DNA of 64,000 nucleotides from Crocinitomicaceae bacterium (GTDB lineage: Bacteria; Bacteroidota; Bacteroidia; Flavobacteriales_D; Crocinitomicaceae), in NCBI GenBank assembly GCA_016719925.1, contig JADJYC010000002.1, positions 620,001 through 684,000 on the forward strand, read 5' to 3'. The translations under genes and the position numbers were made by a program. The number at the start of each line of letters is the position of its first letter. Position 1 is the first letter of the stretch. Shown one piece after another: positions 1 to 10,200 of the stretch. The notes under the pieces were generated by a model. The model was not told the origin of the DNA and ran no database searches. It saw only the letters and a list, made by a program, of their open reading frames with translations.

Positions 1-2
1 GT

Positions 3-317
3 GGCACATCTTCAGTTTACGGAAAGGTTCATGTATACAATATCAACGGTATCGGAGATACGCTTGATGAATTTGACGGAATGGATGAAGACGTTTATAT
101 CATCTACGGTGATGCCGATGAAACATATGATGATAAATTTTCATGCAGCTATGACGGAAGTTTCCGTTTTGATTATCTGACAGAAGGAATATACCGTGTA
201 TTTGCCTATTCTAGATGTGACACCTGTGATGACGGAATTACACCGGTATTCAAAACAATTGAAATCAACGAAAAAAAGACAGAGTTTAACGTTGGAAACA
301 TCTATATCCTTAAATAG
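3..317 (+). CDS. C-terminal fragment of a secreted or surface protein (5' truncated)
   Basis: The frame is open from the window edge to a TAA ending at 317, so only the last ~104 residues are present. The sequence is acidic and beta-rich (YGKVHVYNING, then DEDVYIIYGDADE, then GIYRVFAYSRCDTCDDG), which resembles the carboxypeptidase-regulatory or Cna-B-like beta-sandwich modules found on Bacteroidota surface proteins; that resemblance is by eye only. No C-terminal sorting motif is evident. A DUF2490 barrel gene starts 9 bp downstream on the same strand, so the two are probably co-transcribed. Function unknown; the missing N-terminus prevents a better call. Confidence 0.6.
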   Translation, partial: GTSSVYGKVHVYNINGIGDTLDEFDGMDEDVYIIYGDADETYDDKFSCSYDGSFRFDYLTEGIYRVFAYSRCDTCDDGITPVFKTIEINEKKTEFNVGNIYILK

Positions 318-326
318 TTTTCTGGG

Positions 327-1037
327 ATGAAAGTTCTGTTTTCTATAATAACATTGGTTTATCTGAGTAGTTCACTGGGTCAGATACAGGATGCAAATCT
401 GTGGCTTTCTGCGGGCATTAACGCTGATCTAACTGATAAACTTTCTGTGAACTATTCCATGGAAACCAGATTTTATAAAAACGCGTCTGTGCTAGATTCA
501 TACATTAATGAAATTGGAGCAGGATATGAAATTGTAAAAAATCTTCAGCTGGGAATAGACTATCGTTACAGCAGAAAAAATCAGGAAGGATATTTTGAAG
601 GAGTTCACCGGATAGGCGCTGACATTTCATACTCATACAAACTGGATATAGGCCTGACGCTGAAAGCAAGAGCAAGATATCAGCTTCCATTTAATTATCT
701 GGGTGTAATTAATGATGCCATTTATCCGGATAACAGAAATGTTTCGCGCTTTAAAATCAGCGCAAAATACAAACCAACTAATTTGAAAAAAGTACTGCCT
801 TATACCGGTTATGAAATTTACAAATCATTCAGTCCGAAAAATCAATACAGCGCCATTGACTCATACAGATTTACGTTTGGAGTGACGTTTGATTTACCAA
901 AAAGACATTCAGTTGATTTGTATTACATGCTGGAAAAAGAATATCGCTCAGCACCACAACTCAATCATATTTACGGAATTCAATACAACTACGATTTATT
1001 CAAGGACCCTGTCTTTGCGGCTCCCGCTGACAAATAA
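327..1037 (+). CDS. DUF2490 family outer-membrane beta-barrel protein
   Basis: 236 residues with an N-terminal signal peptide (MKVLFSIITLVYLSSSLGQ) followed by alternating amphipathic strands typical of an outer-membrane barrel (LWLSAGINADL, LSVNYSMETRFYKN, GAGYEIVKNLQLGIDYRYS). Order and spacing fit the DUF2490 family of Bacteroidota, whose members are predicted barrels of unknown role. It begins 9 bp after the preceding truncated surface-protein gene and stops 2 bp before the end of the convergent rnr gene, with no hairpin visible between them. Substrate and function cannot be inferred. Confidence 0.75.
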   Translation: MKVLFSIITLVYLSSSLGQIQDANLWLSAGINADLTDKLSVNYSMETRFYKNASVLDSYINEIGAGYEIVKNLQLGIDYRYSRKNQEGYFEGVHRIGADISYSYKLDIGLTLKARARYQLPFNYLGVINDAIYPDNRNVSRFKISAKYKPTNLKKVLPYTGYEIYKSFSPKNQYSAIDSYRFTFGVTFDLPKRHSVDLYYMLEKEYRSAPQLNHIYGIQYNYDLFKDPVFAAPADK

Positions 1038-1039
1038 AT

Positions 1040-3169
1040 TCAGACAACCAATTCAAGATCAATTTGCTTTTTGGAAAGATTGACTGACGCCAGTTTAACC
1101 CGTATCTGATCACCTACATTGAATTCGCGGTTATCGTTTGCGCCTACTACTACATAATCCCTTTCATCAAAATAATAACGGTCGTCTTTTAATGATTTAA
1201 GCGGAATCATCCCTTCACAATAATTGTCTGTCAACTCAACAAAAAGACCCCAGTCAGTTAGTCCTGTGATTGTACCGTCAAACACCTCCCCTACTCTGTC
1301 CTTTAAAAATTGTGCCTGAAAAAATTTACGCGATTCACGCTCAGCATCTACTGCTTTTCTTTCCGTCAAAGAAATATGTTTAGCTGTTGAACTAAGATTT
1401 GAATGGTGCTTAAATTGATTGTTCAGTACTTCAAATAAAATCCGATGTGCTACAAGATCTGCATATCTTCTTATCGGTGAAGTGAAGTGAGCATAATGTG
1501 TAAATGCTAAACCATAATGCCCGATATTTTTGGTGTCATAAGCAGCTTTTGCCATGGATTTAATTGCCATTTGCTGCACCATGTTGAACGATGCTTCATC
1601 CTTCATTTCTTCAAAAATCCGGTTCATCTGCCGTGCAATATCCTGCTCATCTCTGTAATGAAAACTCTTACCGAATTTTGAAATAAAAACTTTGAATTGC
1701 TCTACCTTTTCCGGGTCAGGTTTGTCATGCACCCGATAGATATACTGAACGTTTACTTTTCTTTTTGAATCACCAATAAAAGAACCCACTCTTCTGTTTG
1801 CCAAAAGCATAAATTCTTCAATCAGCTTGTTTGAATCTTTGGTTGTTTTTTTGAGAACTTTTACCGGCAATCCTTCCTCATTCAGTTCAAATCTGATTTC
1901 TGTTGACTGCACTTCAAGTGCTCCGCTTTTCATTCTTTCCTTCCGGAGTTTTTTAGCAAGCGTATCTACAATCAGAATCTCTTTTGAATGATCACCTTCA
2001 CCCGTTTCAATAATCTGCTGTGCTTCTTCATAGGTAAATCTCCGCGCCGAACATATAACTGTTTTTCCAAACCACTCATTCACCACTTTTGCTTCCGGAG
2101 AGATTTCAAAAACAGCTGAAAATGTAAACTTTTCTTCATCTGGTCTTAACGAGCAAACACCGTTTGAAAGATGCTCAGGAAGCATTGGAATTACCCTGTC
2201 AACCAGATAGACAGAATTCCCTCTGATCAATGCTTCTTTGTCTAATGCAGAATTTTCTGTCACATAATGCGCAACATCTGCAATATGAACTCCTATGCTG
2301 TAATTGCCGTTTTCAAGAAACTCAAAGGAAATAGCATCATCAAAATCTTTTGCATCCACCGGATCAATAGTAAATGTCAAAATAGATCTGAAATCCCTGC
2401 GGGTTGAAATTTCACTCTCGGGCAGTGAAACAGAAATACCATTTGCTTCTTCCATGACCTCATCCGGAAAAGAAAATTTAATTCCGTTTGAAATAAGTAT
2501 GGATTTCATTTCAGCATCATTGGTGCCGGGATGACCAAAAACATCAACAATTTCTCCAAATGGATTTTTTGCGTTATCCGGCCAGTCGGTCATTTTCGCA
2601 ACTGCCTTGTAACCGTTTTTTCCGTTCTTCAGTTTACCCGCAGGAATGAAAATATCCACATCAATCTTTGGGTCATCGGGAATTAAAAAAGCAATATTCT
2701 GCTGTACATCCAGTGTCCCAACAAAGAGCCTTTCATTACGCTCAAGTACAGCCACCACTTCTCCTTCTGGTTTTCGGTCGCGTGATTTTGATGTAATTTT
2801 CACGCTTACTTTATCCCCGTTCAACGCCCTGTTTACTGCCCTTGCAGGAATAAAAATGTCTCCCTTCAATTCATCACACCTAACAAAAGCACTGCCCCTG
2901 TTTGTAAAATCTATTGTTCCGGTATAAAAATTTGATTCTGCAGCATATTTGAAAACACCTCTTTCAGGTTCATCGAGATGCCCTTCTTTTTTGAGGTCAT
3001 TTAATATGGCAAAAACAAGTTTTCTGATCTCTTTATCTGTAATGTTGAGGTGATCTGAAACCTGTTTGAAATTAAGGCTTTTGCCAGAGTTTCCTTGAAA
3101 TAGTTTTAAAATAGTTTCACGCAAAAACCGGCTGAGTTTTTGTGCCGGTGACTTTTGTTTTTTGCTCAT
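1040..3169 (-). CDS. rnr: Ribonuclease R (3'-5' exoribonuclease)
   Basis: 709 residues, close to the usual Bacteroidota RNase R length. An N-terminal winged-helix segment (about 10-70) is followed by cold-shock/OB domains (about 80-250), the RNB catalytic domain with the metal-binding Asp cluster DPVDAKDFDD (D269, D272, D275, D277, D278), and a C-terminal S1 domain (about 625-709, EVFDGTITGLTDWGLFVEL). The enzyme degrades structured RNA processively and takes part in rRNA/mRNA turnover in the cytoplasm. The frame is intact over 2.1 kb. It ends 2 bp from the convergent DUF2490 gene and is divergent from ferritin across a ~108 bp gap. Confidence 0.95.
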   Translation of the reverse strand: MSKKQKSPAQKLSRFLRETILKLFQGNSGKSLNFKQVSDHLNITDKEIRKLVFAILNDLKKEGHLDEPERGVFKYAAESNFYTGTIDFTNRGSAFVRCDELKGDIFIPARAVNRALNGDKVSVKITSKSRDRKPEGEVVAVLERNERLFVGTLDVQQNIAFLIPDDPKIDVDIFIPAGKLKNGKNGYKAVAKMTDWPDNAKNPFGEIVDVFGHPGTNDAEMKSILISNGIKFSFPDEVMEEANGISVSLPESEISTRRDFRSILTFTIDPVDAKDFDDAISFEFLENGNYSIGVHIADVAHYVTENSALDKEALIRGNSVYLVDRVIPMLPEHLSNGVCSLRPDEEKFTFSAVFEISPEAKVVNEWFGKTVICSARRFTYEEAQQIIETGEGDHSKEILIVDTLAKKLRKERMKSGALEVQSTEIRFELNEEGLPVKVLKKTTKDSNKLIEEFMLLANRRVGSFIGDSKRKVNVQYIYRVHDKPDPEKVEQFKVFISKFGKSFHYRDEQDIARQMNRIFEEMKDEASFNMVQQMAIKSMAKAAYDTKNIGHYGLAFTHYAHFTSPIRRYADLVAHRILFEVLNNQFKHHSNLSSTAKHISLTERKAVDAERESRKFFQAQFLKDRVGEVFDGTITGLTDWGLFVELTDNYCEGMIPLKSLKDDRYYFDERDYVVVGANDNREFNVGDQIRVKLASVNLSKKQIDLELVV

Positions 3170-3277
3170 TGGCGGTTATCTGTTCAGGTAATAAAAATAG
3201 AAATTATTTAGCTGGACCATTCATGTTTTGGCAAATTCCTGTACTTTTATACACTCAAAACATCAAAATTAAATCCT

Positions 3278-3796
3278 TTGAACAAGAAAATTGAAAAAGT
3301 ACTGAACAAGCAAATTGAAGCTGAAGCGGTATCCTCTCATTTGTACCTTGCCATGGCATCATGGGCAGAAAATTCAGGAATCAACGGAACCGCAAATTTC
3401 CTATATGCGCATGCAGATGAAGAACGAATGCACATGCTGAAGCTCATCAAATTTGTGAATGAACGCGGTGGCAAAGCGGTTATCCCCTCTATACCCGCTC
3501 CAAAGCAAAATTTTGAATCATTGCAGGATGTCTTCAGCCGTTTGCTGGAACACGAACTGATGGTTACAAACATGATCAACGAAGTTGTGTTTCTATGTCT
3601 TCAGGAAAAGGATTACACCACCCATAATTTTATGCAATGGTATGTTTCTGAACAGCTTGAAGAAGAGGCTCTTGCCAGAAATATCCTGGATAAACTGAAA
3701 ATGATAGGCAACGACAAAGGCGGGCTATATCTTTTTGACAGAGACATCACTACTATTCAGGCCACAATTAAACCAAATGCGGGCGCTGCAAATTAA
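3278..3796 (+). CDS. ftnA: Ferritin (iron storage, ferroxidase-competent)
   Basis: 172 residues of a four-helix-bundle ferritin. The ferroxidase-centre residues are present: E16, E49 and H52 (DEERMH), E93, and the WYVSEQLEEE segment with E125/E128/E129. There is no haem-ligand pattern typical of bacterioferritin, so FtnA-type is preferred. It oxidises Fe(II) and stores ferric mineral in 24-mer shells in the cytoplasm. The start used is TTG at 3278 (no ATG is in a suitable place); the leader is A/T-rich without a Shine-Dalgarno sequence. Monocistronic by spacing, divergent from rnr. Confidence 0.93.
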   Translation: MNKKIEKVLNKQIEAEAVSSHLYLAMASWAENSGINGTANFLYAHADEERMHMLKLIKFVNERGGKAVIPSIPAPKQNFESLQDVFSRLLEHELMVTNMINEVVFLCLQEKDYTTHNFMQWYVSEQLEEEALARNILDKLKMIGNDKGGLYLFDRDITTIQATIKPNAGAAN

Positions 3797-3842
3797 TTTT
3801 GGCACAGTTTTAGTAATTTCACGATCACACTAATTTAAATTT

Positions 3843-4382
3843 CTGAGTAAACGATTAATCATAGCATTACTTTCTCTGCTTCTGATCAGCGGAGCGGACA
3901 AGGCTGTTATGTCTAATCAGATGAAAGATACCCGCTCAGTTACCAAAGCACTTTTTCTTTACACATTTGCTACACTTATTGACTGGCCGGAAGATTACCG
4001 TAAAGGCAATTTTGTGATTGGTGTATTGTCTGCATCCAATGATGTTTACAATGAACTAAACACCAAATACAAAGGCAAGTCAATTGGCAGTCAGGAAATA
4101 GTGGTTCAAAAATTTGCGTCAAAGTCAGAAATAGATAAGGTACACATTTTGTATCTGGGACAAGATAAGAGTGATGAAATAACATCCCTGACAACACATT
4201 TGAAAACAAAAAGCACATTAATAGTTACAGATAAAGACGGACACCTTTCAAAGGGCGCAGTTATCAATTTTGTGCTTGACGGAAGCAAACAATCCTATGA
4301 AATTAGTAAACCAAATGCAAAAAAATATAATCTGGTAATAGCAACAAAACTGACCAGTTTAGCATACAAAGTAATTGAATGA
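3843..4382 (+). CDS. YfiR-like (DUF4154) periplasmic protein
   Basis: The first in-frame ATG is at 3909, but the open frame upstream (from a TAA at 3831) encodes an obvious signal peptide (SKRLIIALLSLLLISGADKA), so translation must begin near 3843. There the codon is CTG, not ATG: either a rare start or a base error. The mature part (LFLYTFATLIDWPED, GVLSASNDVYNELN, IVTDKDGHLSKGAVINFVL) matches the DUF4154/YfiR family. YfiR in Pseudomonas is a periplasmic repressor of a membrane diguanylate cyclase; here no GGDEF protein is adjacent. The stop overlaps the next start (ATGA, 4379-4382), so it leads a four-gene signalling operon with a TPR protein, a SpoIIE phosphatase and a cyclase. A periplasmic input module for that operon is inferred. 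Confidence 0.75.
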   Translation: MSKRLIIALLSLLLISGADKAVMSNQMKDTRSVTKALFLYTFATLIDWPEDYRKGNFVIGVLSASNDVYNELNTKYKGKSIGSQEIVVQKFASKSEIDKVHILYLGQDKSDEITSLTTHLKTKSTLIVTDKDGHLSKGAVINFVLDGSKQSYEISKPNAKKYNLVIATKLTSLAYKVIE

Positions 4383-5386
4383 GATTTTTTAGAAACATAT
4401 TATTCTTAGGTCTTCTGCTATGCAGCGGTTTGGGGTTGGGTCAGGACCTTACGCCTAAAGACCATGCATTGTATCAGGCGAAAGATTATGATTCTGCCAG
4501 AGTTGTGATAGACATGGCCATTCAAACTCCTGAAAAATACAATTCTCAAACCTGGCAGCTGCGCGGATTAATATACAGAAAGCTGGAAACTACCGAGTCA
4601 ACCATGAATCGTGAAATTGCCATTGAGTCTTTTGTTCAGGCCCGTAAAACAGACACTACAGGAATTTACAAGGAAAAAATAAACGAATACCTGTACAATA
4701 CCATTATCCGATACTATAATGACGCGGTAAATCAATTAAACGAATTTAAACTCAGTGAGTCAGAGAAGAGTTATGTCTTATACAAATCTAAATACATTGA
4801 ACTGCTCGACCCGAATAAAAATTTCAGCAATGAAGATTTGGAATATTATAATGCCCTTGGCGGAAGCTACAGCAGAACGCTTGTACAATTATCAGGAAAA
4901 GAATATGACATTGCGCTAACACTTGCAGTTAATTGCTATGGCAAAGTATTGGCTATTGATTCTATGAACTATACTGCTAACCTGAACATTGCAGTCATGT
5001 ATTATAACAAAGGGGCTGATTTGATTTTAAATCAGGATCCGTTAAACACTCCCATTGAACAATTGCTGGAGAACATTGCTACAGCAGAAGCATTGTTCCT
5101 GAAAGCATTGCCACTGATGAAAAAAGCTTATGCTCTCAATCCGGACAACATAGAAACAATTGAAGGCCTTTCAGGAATTTATTTTGGATTGAATGATCAG
5201 GAAAACTACATTCTCTTCCAGACAAAACTGGATAAAATCAATCTTCCAAAGTACCTGGAAATCTACAATCAAAACCCTACTGACCGCAAAAACATTGAGG
5301 AACTGGTGCGTATTTATTCTTCAACCCTGAAGGATGAAACCCAATATCAGAAATTTAAAACTATCTTAGACCAACTTGGCGGATAG
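4379..5386 (+). CDS. Secreted TPR-repeat protein
   Basis: 335 residues with a signal peptide (about 1-22, ending LGLGQ) followed by tetratricopeptide-like helical pairs (LYQAKDYDSARVVIDMA; NIAVMYYNKGADLIL; KAYALNPDNIETIEGLSGIY). It starts inside the stop of the YfiR-like gene (ATGA) and is followed after 5 bp by the HAMP-SpoIIE gene, so translational coupling is likely. TPR proteins act as binding scaffolds; a periplasmic adaptor between YfiR-like input and the membrane phosphatase or cyclase would fit the context, but nothing in the sequence identifies its partner. Confidence 0.7.
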   Translation: MRFFRNILFLGLLLCSGLGLGQDLTPKDHALYQAKDYDSARVVIDMAIQTPEKYNSQTWQLRGLIYRKLETTESTMNREIAIESFVQARKTDTTGIYKEKINEYLYNTIIRYYNDAVNQLNEFKLSESEKSYVLYKSKYIELLDPNKNFSNEDLEYYNALGGSYSRTLVQLSGKEYDIALTLAVNCYGKVLAIDSMNYTANLNIAVMYYNKGADLILNQDPLNTPIEQLLENIATAEALFLKALPLMKKAYALNPDNIETIEGLSGIYFGLNDQENYILFQTKLDKINLPKYLEIYNQNPTDRKNIEELVRIYSSTLKDETQYQKFKTILDQLGG

Positions 5387-5391
5387 ATAAA

Positions 5392-7220
5392 ATGAGTTTC
5401 AGGTTTTCAATAGGTAAAAAAATCGGCACTGGATTCGGAGTGCTGATTCTGTTTATAATCATTGTTTTTGGCGCAACATTTCTTGCTGTTAATAACGGTA
5501 TTTCCACCTTTCAGAAAAATGACCAGACAACCAATGATCTGATTCAGGTTCTTACGCCTTCCAAAGAAAGAGTAAGCCATTTGAGGCTTTCCATCAACGA
5601 ATCAAAACTGCTGGCAATTCAGTGGGTAAATGACCAGAGCAGAAATGATGTGCCAGATAAAATGAGATTAAAAAATCTGATTGATCACAACATCCCCAAC
5701 ATCATCAAAGAAATTGAAATACTTGCGCCAGAGTGGAAAAATGAAGAAGACCGAGCTTTATTTGAACGCGCAAAAGGCAAAATAGATACACTCTTTACAT
5801 ACTATGATGAAGTCATGATGATGTTGCCGGACATAGCAAGTTATGATGATGAATTCAGTTTTTTTATGTGCCGTCTTTATGTTTCTCAGGATGGTGACAT
5901 CCCCGTTTTTGCCGGCAAAATAGAACAAAATCTGCTGACTTTGCAAAACAGTCTGGAACGTCAGGAGCAAGATGCACTGACTTTAGTAAAAAGTTCTTCC
6001 GTTGAATCCAAAGAGAAATTTCAAGGATTAAAATTCTATTGGTTCCTAGGCGCCGCTCTAATTATTACAGCAATTCTGATTGCAATTTTCACAACCAATT
6101 CCATTGTTCGTCCGCTTAGATCCTTGCGCCATATTCTTATTGCATTAGGAAGGGGATTTTTCCAAAAACTCAAATCAAAGTGCGCAATGATGAGATTGGT
6201 GATATGTCGCTTGCAATGATAGGACTTGTAGACGGGCTGCAGAAAACAACGGATTTTGCAAAAGCAGTTGGTCAGAGTAATTTCAGCTCTCCCTACCAGC
6301 CATTAAGTGATGAAGATGTTTTAGGACACGCACTCCTGAAAATGCGTGATGAACTTGCTGAAACTGAAAGAACACTTGAAAGAAAAGTTGAAGAGCGCAC
6401 AGAAGAAGTTGTGCAGCAAAGAGATGAAATTGAACGTCAGCGGTTAAAATTGGAAGACCTTTATAAAGACGTTACAGACAGTATCCGTTATGCGAAAAGA
6501 TTGCAGTATTCCATACTTCCGCCACAAGAAGTAATACGCAAAGTGTGTCCTGAATCATTTGTTTTATTTAAGCCTAAAGATATTGTGTCAGGTGACTTTT
6601 ACTGGTTTTATCAGACAGAAGGCAAATCACTGGTTGCCGCAGTAGATTGTACCGGACATGGTGTGCCCGGCGCTTTTATGAGTCTTGTTGGCGCAAACGG
6701 TTTGAATGCGGCAGTTAAAGAACATCACAAAACAGAACCCGGGCTTATCCTTAATGAACTCAATAAATTTGTTTCTGATTCTTTGAATAAAGGAAGTGAA
6801 GACAACGCTGTAAGAGACGGAATGGATCTTTCTTTCTGCACAATTGATTACACCAACATGGAACTGGAGTTTGCCGGTGCCAATAACCCCTTGTATATTA
6901 TCCGCAACAACGAGTTTATCATTGTAAAAGCAAATAAATTTGCCATCGGTTCCTTTGAGCCGGGAGCCAAATCATATGCAACTTCAAAAGTATCCATTCA
7001 AAAGGGAGATATGATCTATCTCTTTACTGACGGATATGCTGATCAGTTTGGAGGAACTAAAGGAAAAAAATACCTTTACAAACATTTCCGTGACACTCTG
7101 ATGGAGACACATCAAAAACCAATGTCTGACCAGCACGACCATCTGAAACATCAGATAGAAGCCTGGCAGGGGCCTTATGAACAGGTAGATGATATTCTCG
7201 TTATTGGTGTACGGATCTGA
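5392..7220 (+). CDS. Membrane HAMP sensor with SpoIIE-type PP2C phosphatase domain (1-bp frameshift)
   Basis: One ~609-residue protein is split by a missing base in the run at about 6151-6160: restoring one A gives the continuous HAMP sequence GRGIFPKTQIKVRNDE. Order: TM1 (about 11-33), periplasmic helical sensor, TM2 (about 216-236), HAMP, coiled coil with repeated Glu/Lys/Arg (about 315-365), then the phosphatase domain with DIVSGDFYWF, DCTGHGVPGA, DGMDLSF and FTDGYADQFGG, which supply the metal-binding aspartates. SpoIIE-type phosphatases usually dephosphorylate STAS anti-sigma antagonists in partner switching; no STAS gene is in this window. Third gene of the 3843-11126 operon (5 bp after the TPR gene, 9 bp before the cyclase). 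The break is probably a sequencing error. Confidence 0.88.
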
Positions 7221-7229
7221 AATTAAAGC

Positions 7230-10200
7230 ATGATGTCTGCAGTAAAATTTCTTCTGGTCTTTTCTCTTCTACTCATTTTGAATGGAAATGCTCAGGCGCA
7301 GCAAAAAAACATCCGGTTTGATCGCTTTTCAATAGAAAACGGGTTGTCTCAAAGTTCTGTCACCGGAATTGTTCAAGACGACATGGGCTTCATCTGGATT
7401 GCCACTCAGGACGGTTTGAATCGGTTCAATGGTTACGACTTTCTGATATTTAAAAGCGATCAGACAGACAGCACGTCTTTACCAAATAATTATCTTTCTT
7501 TCCTCACGACAGATGAATTTGGATACATCTGGTTTGGCACCAACAGGGGATTTGGAAGAATTAATCCGCAGAATTTCAAAATAAACCGCGTAAACCGCGA
7601 TTTGATTCCGGGAATAAGGGGCTACGTTTTCAGCCAGATTGGATTTGATGCATTCGGAAATATCTGGGCGCTTTCAGATAAATACGGCATTAATAAAATC
7701 AATCCTAAAACAAAAGAAGTAGAAATTATTAAGGGCATCAACGGAGACAGCGGATTCACAACATTGTTTATTGATGAATCAAAATCTGTGTGGATTGGTT
7801 CTGAAGCAGGAAAAGTATACTACACATCTCCTCCCTACAATTCTTATAAAGAAGTTGACCGAACACAAAAAAAACAAGGCAGCATTACACAAATAAGCCA
7901 GAACAACACAAATTCTCTTCTGGTTTCGACACAGGCAGGCATTTATACCATTGATGAAAACAAGATAATGCGTCCTCTTGCTGAAAACAAAATTCTGGAA
8001 TACCTGCAGATAAGTTGTGCTTACCGTGAAAATAAAACCAACGTCTGGATTGGAACAGAACAAGATGGATTATTTCTGCTAATTCAGGACTCTACCGGAA
8101 ATGAAAAACTGTTTCAGTATAAAACTAATCCCTACAACAATTCAAGTATTCTTGATGATAATGTCAGCTGCATTTTTGAGGACAAAAACGGTGTTTTCTG
8201 GATTGGGGCTGAAAAAGGTTTTTCAAAATTTGACAAATACAAACAAGGCTTTGCAAGTATTAGCGTCAATAATGATCCGGCGCATGGATTAATTGATTAT
8301 AACGTCTGGTCGTTCTCTGAAAACAAGTCAGGAGATATTTATATCGGCACAAAAAAAGATCTCACCATTTATAAAACCAATGAGCAAAAATTCTACCACA
8401 TAATTCGGGAAAGAAATGATCAATCCTATCTGCTGAGCATTTATGTAGAATCACCTCAGAAAATATGGCTGGGATATGATGACGGACTATATATTCTTAC
8501 GATTAACAACCTGCAAAACCTTGATTATAATTTTAGAAAAGTAGATTTTCAAACTGCCAATGAAGAATCAAATGACCTGAGGGTTTATCAGATTGTAGAA
8601 GCAGATGAAAATCGCCTTTGGATTGGCTCACGGCTGGGATTATCAATTATTGACAAGCGAAATCTTGACTACTCTTTTTATGCAAACACTGAAACGGAGG
8701 GAAGCATTGGCGAGGGCTCTGTGAAAGTTATTTACCGTGACTTAACCGGTAAAATCTGGATTGTAACAAGTGATCAGGGTTTGTATAACATCGTTGAAAA
8801 AGCTGATGGTTCATTTTACTTCAAGGAATATGCTGTTATCAATCATGACGAACATAATGCACACATCACCTGTCTTGTGCAAACTGAAAAAAATAATCTT
8901 TGGCTGGGAACTTACGGAGAAGGAATTAAAAAACTCAATCTCACCACATCAGAAACAATTAACTATACAGAATCAGAGGGGCTTGCCAACAACGTTATTT
9001 ATGGGCTGCTTGAAGATGCAGATCATAATATCTGGGCAAGTACCAATAAAGGAATTTCAAAATTTGATCCGCAAACCGAAATGTTCACCAACTTCACAGT
9101 TAAAGATGGTTTGCAGAGTAATGAGTTCAACACGGGCGCCTTTTTAAAATCATCTGACGGTCTGCTCTACTTTGGCGGAATAAACGGATACACTGTTTTT
9201 AATCCGCACCTGATCAATAAAAATCCGCATGAACCCAAAGCCATTATTTCTTCTGTTCAGCTTTCGTCCAAAGGATCAAAAAATAAAGAAATAATAGCTC
9301 AGAATATTTCATCTTCCTATGAACTGAATCTGGAATATTTCCAGAATGATATTTCGTTTGAATTTGTTTCCACGAACTATTCCAATATCGGCAAAACCCG
9401 CTACAAGTATGTACTGGAAGGGCATGAAGAGGAAATGAGTTATCTGGATAATGAAAACAAAGTTAACTACCTCAACATCCCCCATGGAAACTACACCCTT
9501 AAAGTCTATGCGCAAGCGCTGATGGTGTCTGGTCTTCACAACCAACAACACTAACCCTTAATATAACCCCTCCTTTCTGGCTGACATGGTGGTTCAGAAT
9601 TCTTATTATTCTGGCACTAACTTTTATTGGAATTGCAATATACCGGAGAAGAGTGGATGTTATCAGAAGACAAAAAGTACGCCTTGAAATTGAAGTAGTA
9701 AAACGCACAAGACAGGTCACTGAACAGGCTAAAAATTGAGGATCAGAAGAAAAAAGTAGAGATACAGAAAGCGAAAATTGAACACCAGAAAGAACTCCTT
9801 GAAAAAGAGAAAGAAAAGGTAGAGCAGTTGCTCCTGAATATTCTGCCTGAAGGTACCGCTGAAGAGCTTAAAAAAGAAGGACGGTCAAAAGCACGATACT
9901 ACAAAAATGTATCCGTGATGTTCACTGATTTTGTTGGATTTTCAAAGATTGCTGAAGAAATGAAACCACAGGAGCTGGTACAAAAACTGGATAGCTACTT
10001 CTCTAAATTCGACGAGATCATTGAGAAATATGATCTTGAAAAAATCAAGACAATTGGCGACTCTTATATGTGTGCAGGGGGAGTTCCAATCAGAAACAAA
10101 AGTAACGCAATTGAGGTAACATTGTCTGCGCTTGAAATCAAAGACTATATGCTTAACCGCCAGGCAACAGCGGTTGAGGGAGGAGAAAAAGAATGGGAAA

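Noticed and set aside
8770..9147. 125-residue open frame within the Reg_prop cyclase gene
   Set aside because: Lies in another frame of the propeller coding sequence, which has the repeated WIG motifs; a shadow.
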